In this document: piece after piece, positions 61,701 to 64,000 of the stretch
Numbering within the stretch: the first letter of the stretch is position 1
Layout of the letters: each line of letters starts with the position of its first letter
Source: Lentisphaerae bacterium GWF2_49_21
Lineage (GTDB): Bacteria; Verrucomicrobiota; Lentisphaeria; Victivallales; GWF2-50-93
DNA: 64,000 bases
Direction: 5' to 3'
Assembly: GCA_001804805.1 (NCBI GenBank)
Contig: MHBH01000072.1
Span: 1-64,000, forward strand
Notes under the pieces: generated by a model
Seen by the model: only the letters and a program-made list of their open reading frames with translations
Databases searched by the model: none
What the model was told of the DNA's origin: nothing
Made by a program: the position numbers and the translations under genes

Positions 61701-62864
61701 CTGATTTGCGAGATCCTTTCCGACCTGTGTCTCCGCGACATTACAGCCGTAGATATGGATGTCCCCGTCCGCGGACATCGATTTGCCCCAGGCGGCCAGA
61801 TCGGCCTGATGTGCCGCTATGAATTCGGAGTTGACAGTGTCATAGCCGAGATAGATCTCCCCGGCGGTACCGTCGGAAATAAGATGGATGGCGTCGACAT
61901 CAGTGCGGTTGCTGAGGAATTCCGTGATGTCGCTGAAGGCATTGTCCTTGCTGAGATATACGACTTCGACATCGCTGTCCAGCTGGCTGACTATAGTGTC
62001 GATGTCCCTGACGGACGAGTCGATGAATGCGATCTCGGTGGGATCTTCGATCCTGTGGTCGAAGGACTGGATTGCTTCGCGGCTGAAATATTCATCGATC
62101 AGATCGACGGAATCCGTTCCTTTGGCGACGTATTCGAGTTCCCAGTTTCCGCCTGCATCGGTGTCGCCTGTGACATCGGCGCTTGCTGCCACCTGGTGGT
62201 CGGTGATCTGAGAGAGAGAGTCTACGAGATGACGGCCGCTGTCGGTGGATGCGAGATCCGACGCAAAAATGTTTATCCTGCCTTTTTCGGAAAGCATGCC
62301 TTCGATGCCGTTCCAGAAATTCTGCTGTGCTTCGGATGAAAGGGTCTGGTCGCTCGTGGCGCCGTCGGAGAAGATGGAGACGGAGCCGTCATGGGCCTTG
62401 TCCGTGACGAAGCCGATGCTGTCGGCCTTCTGCCCTTCGAGGGCGTCATTGATTTCCTGGAGGAGCTGTGTACCGGAGGTGGTTTCGGCATTGTAGCGGA
62501 CAACTATGGTGTCGGAATTGGCGCTCTGGAAAAGGGAGTCTGCGTTTTCAAGGGAGTCGGAAACAACGAGGACGTTCACATGAGGGGTGGGGTTCGCAGC
62601 TGTCGGGGGCGCGATGGCTGCGGATGTGTCGCTGATGTCGGCTGACGCGTCTGTGGCTGGCACGGACGGGGCGGAATCCGTGGGCAGTACAGGGGACGTG
62701 TCATGAATGGACTGGGCCTGGTCCTGATCAGAGGCAGTGTCAGTCTGCGGCTCTGCCGGGGTCTGAGTACTTTCTGTCTGCTGGGCCTGCTGTTCCTGCT
62801 GTGCGGCCGTTATATCCGCTGCTGCAGCACCGTCGAATAGAATGCGTTCCTCGAGTTGATACAT
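49701..62864 (-). CDS. Giant 4387-residue surface protein: LEERILFDGA N-terminus, two DUF4347 domains, Pmp-like beta-helix, haemagglutinin-like repeats
   Basis: The N-terminus MYQLEERILFDGAAAADI is the LEPR-like signature of DUF4347 giants, not a normal signal peptide. A Gln/Thr/Ser/Ala-rich linker follows to about residue 90. Two DUF4347 units lie at about 95-265 (weaker) and 275-440 (IAFIDSSVRDIDTI, IHLISDGTAGEIYLG, IHIYGCNVAE, GNWNLEYTT). Then come three modules, each opened by an LTLREA motif (near plus positions 61490, 59075 and 56785), with many GGGIY and SGNTA repeats of the chlamydial Pmp kind, hence a right-handed beta helix. The C-terminal third (about 55.0-50.5 kb) has haemagglutinin-like repeats, including a run of about 84-residue units. 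A 65-residue charged tail (FDDLEEEFIDAIM ... LGLEALLAV) ends the protein and may be a targeting signal. Export by the upstream HlyD-containing system is inferred. The ATG at 62864 follows AGGGGTG. Confidence 0.9.
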   Translation of the reverse strand: MYQLEERILFDGAAAADITAAQQEQQAQQTESTQTPAEPQTDTASDQDQAQSIHDTSPVLPTDSAPSVPATDASADISDTSAAIAPPTAANPTPHVNVLVVSDSLENADSLFQSANSDTIVVRYNAETTSGTQLLQEINDALEGQKADSIGFVTDKAHDGSVSIFSDGATSDQTLSSEAQQNFWNGIEGMLSEKGRINIFASDLASTDSGRHLVDSLSQITDHQVAASADVTGDTDAGGNWELEYVAKGTDSVDLIDEYFSREAIQSFDHRIEDPTEIAFIDSSVRDIDTIVSQLDSDVEVVYLSKDNAFSDITEFLSNRTDVDAIHLISDGTAGEIYLGYDTVNSEFIAAHQADLAAWGKSMSADGDIHIYGCNVAETQVGKDLANQISVITGADVAASVDRTGLAGNWNLEYTTGDVQTAGFVIGDYNHNLKTITVKRLDDYVVQYVNPNATNLTLREAILIAVDGDNIAFADYTVLHNASSSMPDLQPWYNGHPFIGSTIYNDVVVDSGAVNNPGGYAKGTTTIAYSGLLGGSLAVGSFIYIDGDAAAHRVTALGAGTITFASTPLAVAIVDTAVITCRTPSLGLADTLTISKNITIDGAILTPAWTDSTTTPVTNHNAVNNSVILDGQGLFRVIYIDSQMGAGNTGVSLTNIVIQNGRCLSTDNAPAAGNGGGIYISSVSALTTSSTTSISGNQAPYGGGIYNAGVLTLGGQVSGNTADNGAGTAGNGGGIYNAGSLTATAGYVYSNTSIEHGGGIYNNGTITITGTSAVNPFNIGIDPANAAAGNTAGGSGGGIYSNNGNISLENVDVSYNAAGLNGGGIYLFSNYTQSSPMSFNAVDVEGNTADNDGGGFYMTNGNSTATNVLEWEWSQITANFADADFDGVGNGGGICLFNNAGSILLKTSISLISHNTRSSIDSNFAVNGGGIYIENCANVTMDFLRIMSNTATVNGGAIFVKDSGTITLTDMEIASNSAVDGGGIYYTNVTTGTLDIQRSSLNNNTATGDGGGIYIDKGNLNITNDTLAYNDATDGGAIYMGYGNLTVKYATLGYNTDAGNGAAIYILGDAVNKSTLVVEGSIIYNLTTDAFTSQIYIPVAAQITTTGFSMSTNIYSHYHIDRLANPLNSLNLDSQTANKLIGTDAGKSTLIENNLFLDTVTMYQANYRTKVLTIMSEDSWAYAAMTPISGITYDQRGNTRTGTTWTWDNVKQTWVTAAKSKTTIGAFDPIFHTEVTSKGDDSQLWWTFDENSHYFDVASAGGLTLREAIYWIDSRITVADPTEYSHRYVGFDAIVFASTNPDNIIQLNYGEIEIGGRWGNWDSSNNSWRDIAIGYLIRDVDGSGDITAHDNTLRAKDDPSRITVLAGNSGGGVNRLFLNTDGSVLAINNLTLSGGVATVDSTENSLDAMGGGIRNAANLTLVNVTVQNSSSSGTSSNDGWFVTPPGGGVGGGLFNSATGTAFIYDSSFLNNTVTCTGVTGANPKNTASAGWGGGLANLGTITIDRSQFCDNTAQGATDIGTAMLGGGIYNGGTMNLSRSEITGNTVKGSTSDKSALQGGGIYNGATLNMVNCTIGENTLDTTGVKIDYAANPPAVPVGTYTFGSFGSGVYNAGTIDSYYNTIIKNNTIVTDQSFWDTKNSTTIGLEAMAGFYNAGGALLIMSNSLIAENMAIMTVTGAADILYQRSDIFIYATADVIAGDYNIIGAYNTPRTEQYYTYVDSGVGVNTPIFYERTYDTATSTWTNNAVYEYVPQATGAPIVTGHDWTAGVGNQLGYTGAFIPTVGVTTYLSVNITDATNIPLAIQQPPYNSPATPFIYVAELDGFGAPTGKYFRINADGSYTTLNPGNTFDGLYTLAGVVWSVLGGGTLDNSFTVANTTPGYPNDTYTTVTPMPITVITAAGGIPNVINPQYGLVAGLNIDWNLNYNGGMTRTYRILNGSVAMDAGVVVANPFGAIPNTVFFTDQRGAPRVPDVTIPAPNIGDPTNIGAFDYLSGNLIVKTTYDSATPRVGFDYTTYTPLWDSSTLTLREACLLADDGSDITFKDTWQINGSKYIDPVTLQVYTVGLTGTTAFPATGTSELNASGQLIITLVGGELTLNRTVTIDGIYDWNVVDANGNITLTHTGSIAQIVASANSRLFNIKSDVPGNLSTVGMSNMVMSGGNVIGNGGGILSSANLWLDNVTIQNCKANVGSSGTDGMGGGIYSDQGYLQMVNSTISGNTATFGGGLYVSGKNNGGGVVLDIGHTLIGAVNTFGGCSIINNTANNATNGSGGGVYLLSGNGNVIFSTLGGNKAVSDGGGIYVATTGNLAMTNSTVANNTAGRHGGGISFNSNNNLDLDYTTIANNQSGWTILGVASGNGFATGGGIYLNSGTLNLTNSILAQNFCGKFNNATALIQSGNPSIAPSVAITLANQNLGIHDDLFSYGTNNISNSVYGAVYGYGAPAASKAIQSTDWATFSTQKLDSKLTDNGGHSKTIFVYNPNWFNMAVGGAGFDQTELENFASRITSGAYENSVSKVLYYFNGEITKGRDGGSTWISANGIALTEADGVLNANNAIFAFDDTQMDPLLVPAGKATLNYSWTINGPDWVGKYTSKISVVNNAYLAIAATVGTTTTPVTLNGRIVLNDNDIQLPAAVAETATLEFLTYSIDSTKLSVNHTATSNTTVIYDSVNATQKVLAVDAITQQAMKYDSLLLYGKVGATLSTKSAWGPINVYSNFEVGNGTDNVKLNVFTVTGAGTANLQILGPTLHNFGEINAAAMTITGTTIDSGGKLTATSNVTMTNVIINTQRTITVGGNLFMNNVAITGLVAPNSTVINVTGDVHLDGGIIDLTNLSLVAGSNKTVFMGDTALTTVNLYGNVTIGAATNTVKMVDSDLIVTGLNNNIVSKGLDLSTWNWAGGRVIQVTDPGVPVPPALYVGSLKINIGAQNLTIVPNGTTSTATLLTLGLDTLTIAANNRFEVVTTGTVLSTAAGAAPGAIDGTLALAGKITLNNTFVDVVKATATLELGGTITIPGTFTTANSLFLVGSAKVVTLPLAAITIQSTGGSLSIGTMATFTGNAQNLTLLANNDITLGSVTNVKTLTVTATLGNINLLTSISVGGDLVISAGGNVNAGGKTLSATGNITFNGDITLQNITVVSPKTISFGGDMILSGNTTIGSATSIVKLNNPTNVIVTALNNNIVTKGLDITNWLAGTIQVIDGANGSLKLTIGTQNLSLVPIGTGGSTATLLSLDVTRLDINANNRFEIVTTGTTPIAATAAGLAATIDGTLALNGKVNLNDTIFTLELNAGATLEFMGEVTIKKDGLLAFVTINKDSNLTFTGNVKVDTLVTGAVSITANGDVTIGNSIIAGPKFTGNKGALNITSVTGDIWIGNVLNVGAVTIDDGGGAGDNIFLTNSINSTGNILFTSGSAVVIQPAKATATATVLSPISIITTGLAGTITSPNGFMSGPGGASELQLTASIAGSNIGTFASNNSLTVVKGTFTATSIDLTAAPAPVVAPNLTNKGTLTVNGNITLAGGKLDNYGLLTIGAAGNVTLTNGGIINQTLGTIDILTGEDFILNGTAYFTNSNWIKGDASTDITMGTGLLNNIKKLEANSITYVGNGTLTNAGTMTLSNNITLVGNGALNNNTGTLTANAINMATGTLTSKAILNTDTITFTGNGNIVNSNFMRGASGVGDVVDITLAGGNLTNTGTMSVDALDFTGSGAVIGNLNNNTGTLTANTIDMVNGTLTSKAALNSNTITFTGTGSIVNSNVMKGVGLVGTPVDITLAGGNLTNTGTMTVDALILTGAGAINNNTGTLTTNTVDLVNGTITNKATLISTDITFTGTGNLVNSMNIRGVGALPGGPIDITFAGGSLTNTGSMVTVDALILTGAGAINNNTGTLTANTIDMVDGNLTNKANLNVTNGVTGINITGTGNIVNTMALKANVITLANGNLTNSGTGTIAEIAGAAINNLAGYPAGTTTIAVDGIKYPIANGSVITIAGDPNTHVVTGTVGGSTPTSITFLTALVNPILNNAVVSNVSTITLNGAGKTLTNSGTSLIIDNLTLNGSNLDSSKTLTVGDTLTLTGAGTRNIKLAGTFALPTTTIANLVLNSDAIMSQGAMRVTNFTFGGAPVYFQMNNTTVGTSTTFTSLEINNNLVGCDATHYFVTDGTSKVYVKATNVMKSVFMTDLVGDPVIQIDITSPGNVNKLVGLNTFYPITVNGKYDGIPVGASNLVNTANRVWTVTRATGDVSALTMKFWWDVTEQGAGLNITDGSLFFSSGTGWVTGPAAGTGGGLDLGNHWFGSSNVTTSGSYSVSNYPMLAMIDSVYSTDIQFDDLEEEFIDAIMSGREEIVEPQLVAEAQEKAAADDMFAQMADRGRLMERNNLFKSEVDLGLEALLAV
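51200..52020 (-). repeat. About 250-bp near-identical tandem repeats within the giant gene
   Basis: The segment AGGTTCCGGTGTTGTTGTT recurs with its flanks around 51213, 51465 and 51711 (a diverged copy near 51970), giving a period of about 246-258 bp, or about 84 residues. The coded unit contains NTGTLTANTIDMVNGTLTSKA followed by NLTNTGTMTVDALI. Similarity suggests recent duplication, and assembly copy number is uncertain. Confidence 0.7.
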
Positions 62865-62871
62865 GTTTTCA

Positions 62872-62953
62872 CCCCTGTTTGATTAAATCCGAAACCCCTA
62901 TATGCAAAAAAAATCCCCCATGAATAAAAATTACCCCTGTTTGAAATACCCCC
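62872..62953 (-). promoter_or_regulatory. Leader with five evenly spaced G-runs
   Basis: On the minus strand, runs of four or five G start every 15-23 bases (plus-strand C-runs at 62872, 62895, 62915, 62934, 62949). Two sit in the repeated word TCAAACAGGGGT, and the last is the ribosome site of the giant gene. All lie between the promoter and the ATG, so they are in the mRNA leader. Role unknown. Confidence 0.55.
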
Positions 62954-62985
62954 ATTTTCATGTGAGATATACAATAAACATTTTC

Positions 62986-63014
62986 TTTATAACACAATTT
63001 TACAGGTTTGTCAA
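62986..63014 (-). promoter_or_regulatory. Promoter of the 4387-residue gene
   Basis: On the minus strand TTGACA (63009-63014) and TATAAA (62986-62991) are 17 bp apart. Transcription should start near 62979 and give a leader of about 115 nt. Confidence 0.85.
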
Positions 63015-63168
63015 TACAACAGGCAAAAAAAAGCGGAAATTTCTTCCTCTTTGACATGTTTACGAATTACGAGCGGAAATATTATGCACGGAACGCAAGA
63101 AAAGTGAAATATATTTTTCCGTCGATGGAGAAATACATGTTGTATTATAAGGTAATAAGAAATATTTA

Positions 63169-63196
63169 ATACTAGATACTCGATACTTGATACTGG
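63169..63196 (-). repeat. Four GATACTN units (7-bp period)
   Basis: ATACTAG, ATACTCG, ATACTTG and ATACTGG follow each other exactly. This is the reverse complement of the AAGTATC array at 63405-63449, so the two could pair across about 210 bp. Confidence 0.75.
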
Positions 63197-63404
63197 AAAC
63201 CGGGGATTGGAGATTCAGGAGCGATTCAGAATGCCGGCAGCTCTAAGAACTGCAAATTGAGCCTACGGGAACCTGAGCTTTTTCCCATTCTTTAATGATT
63301 GCGTAGCAATCTTTGGACTGCGCGCCTGACATAAAACAAAAGACAGGAGATATTTTCCTGATCAGGACGCGTTTTGGAAGGCCTTTCTGAAGCCGGTTCC
63401 CGGC

Positions 63405-63449
63405 ATCAAGTATCAAGTATCAAGTATCAAGTATCAAGTATCAAGCATC
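63405..63449 (+). repeat. Six ATCAAGT units (7-bp period)
   Basis: Five perfect ATCAAGT units, one ATCAAGC and a final ATC. The array ends on the stop codon of the export gene. Similar CAGTATC/AAGTATC words occur at 23.12-23.15 kb. Confidence 0.9.
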
Positions 63450-64000
63450 TAAAAACTCAGCTCCCGCTGCAGGACCTGGAGGGTTTTCCTGAACATGTTG
63501 CCGGCGACAGAAGAGTATTTCCCGAGGCTGGCGGTACCGGTGCGGCCGGGGACCGGAGAACCGGATTGGAAATCGATCTCGATCTGGTAATATGTCGAAA
63601 CGGGCTTGAAGAACCCGTCCTCGCCTACGAATCCGGGAATGGGTCCGCCGAAGACGCTGAGAAGCGGAGATGGCGGAAGCGCCGCCGGCAGGGGGTTGAT
63701 CCCCGTGACACGGCCTTTATAGGACGCAAGCTCGTCGCTGAGCGACACCGAGACACGGTCGCCCTTGCGGATGTGCTTGACATCGTCCTCGACGGCGAAG
63801 GCGACGGCCTTTCCGGCGACGGGCTGGTACACCTCTCCGACAATATCCCCCTTTGAAAGCCATTTCCCCTTCTTGAGATGCTGGTCGTGGAGGGAGAAGA
63901 CTCCGTCGATCTGGCTTGTGGTACGCATTTGTATAGAGCGCCTTTCCGTTTCAGCCTGGGCGGTGCGGCTGTACTCAAGCGATTCCTTCCGGACCTCTAT
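63449..64000 (-). CDS. HlyD-type periplasmic adaptor/export protein, 5' partial
   Basis: The frame is open to the end of the window, so only the C-terminal 183 residues are seen. The order is a helical segment (EVRKESLEYSRTAQAETERRSIQ), then TSQIDGVFSLHDQHLKKGKWLSKGDIVGEVYQP, a lipoyl/barrel-sandwich hybrid typical of HlyD/RND adaptor proteins, and beta-barrel strands (IRKGDRVSVSL, YYQIEIDFQ) ending PGRTGTASLG. An M50-type peptidase fused to such a domain is an alternative. It lies immediately upstream of the DUF4347 giant on the same strand, and DUF4347 proteins are commonly linked to type I-like export genes; I infer it exports that protein. Confidence 0.72.
   Translation of the reverse strand: MEVRKESLEYSRTAQAETERRSIQMRTTSQIDGVFSLHDQHLKKGKWLSKGDIVGEVYQPVAGKAVAFAVEDDVKHIRKGDRVSVSLSDELASYKGRVTGINPLPAALPPSPLLSVFGGPIPGFVGEDGFFKPVSTYYQIEIDFQSGSPVPGRTGTASLGKYSSVAGNMFRKTLQVLQRELSF

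Larger units (their letters stand above)
62865..63448. other. Intergenic region upstream of the giant gene
   Basis: Holds the promoter and G-rich leader listed separately, GATACTN units at 63169-63196, a hairpin GATTGC-GTA-GCAATC near 63298-63312, a CAGGA/TCCTG hairpin near 63344-63360, and the AAGTATC array that abuts the export gene stop. No gene. Confidence 0.6.

Overview
The window looks like chromosome of a Gram-negative member of the PVC superphylum, most likely a Lentisphaerota (Victivallis/Lentisphaera-like) bacterium. This is inferred from the mix of gene families: prepilin-type proteins with an H-X9-DG-like motif beside carbohydrate-active genes, LamG-bearing pseudopilins, a giant protein with an N-terminal LEERILFDGA signature, DUF4347 domains and Chlamydia-Pmp-like GGGIY repeats, and a DksA-type zinc finger on a histone-H1-like tail. 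No rRNA is present, so the phylum call is not proven. Lipoboxes, a signal peptidase II gene and a WaaP-like kinase support an outer membrane.

Layout. 0-5 kb: a + strand glycan-use cluster (BNR-repeat protein, mutarotase-like protein with F5/8C domain, H-X9-DG prepilin, SGNH esterase). 5-7.8 kb: DUF6232-like and FHA proteins, then a PHP phosphoesterase on the other strand. 8-10 kb: coupled dksA-like, lspA and miaA. 10-11.6 kb: LamG pseudopilin and a zinc-ribbon membrane protein. 12-18.2 kb: a coherent secreted-repeat locus, with two signal-peptide proteins made almost wholly of 32- and 33-residue repeats, followed by LPP20-like, FlgT/CsgG-like and three lipoprotein genes. This is the best candidate for an undescribed system, perhaps a curli-like surface fibre. 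18.3-22.7 kb: LPS-kinase-like gene and a reduced cell-wall operon (mraZ with a clear promoter/operator, two small proteins, a PBP lacking its transpeptidase domain, and a FtsW/RodA polymerase). 23-33 kb: housekeeping (GT39-like glycosyltransferase, frr, pyrH, rng, fmt, folK, NCS2 permease). 33-39.9 kb: membrane protein, NamZ-like muramidase, TMEM43-like protein, U32/RlhA-like protein, coiled-coil secreted protein. 40.3-40.9 kb: a 309-bp MITE-like element and tRNA-Arg(CCG). 41-64 kb: two giant surface genes on the minus strand, a 2706-residue M6 metalloprotease with many adhesion-type domains and a 4387-residue DUF4347/Pmp-like protein, the latter downstream of an HlyD-type export adaptor that runs off the window.

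Intergenic DNA is unusually rich in structured repeats. At least three copies of a 134-171-bp multi-hairpin element (35.2, 38.9 and 49.3 kb) keep their stems while changing sequence. There are also covarying small hairpins, nested hairpin insertions, a 30-bp exact repeat at 15.2 and 40.9 kb, 7-bp AAGTATC-type tandem arrays and several long perfect inverted repeats.

All functional calls rest on reading motifs in translated sequence. No database search was run. Starts were moved where a better Shine-Dalgarno site or signal peptide supported it.
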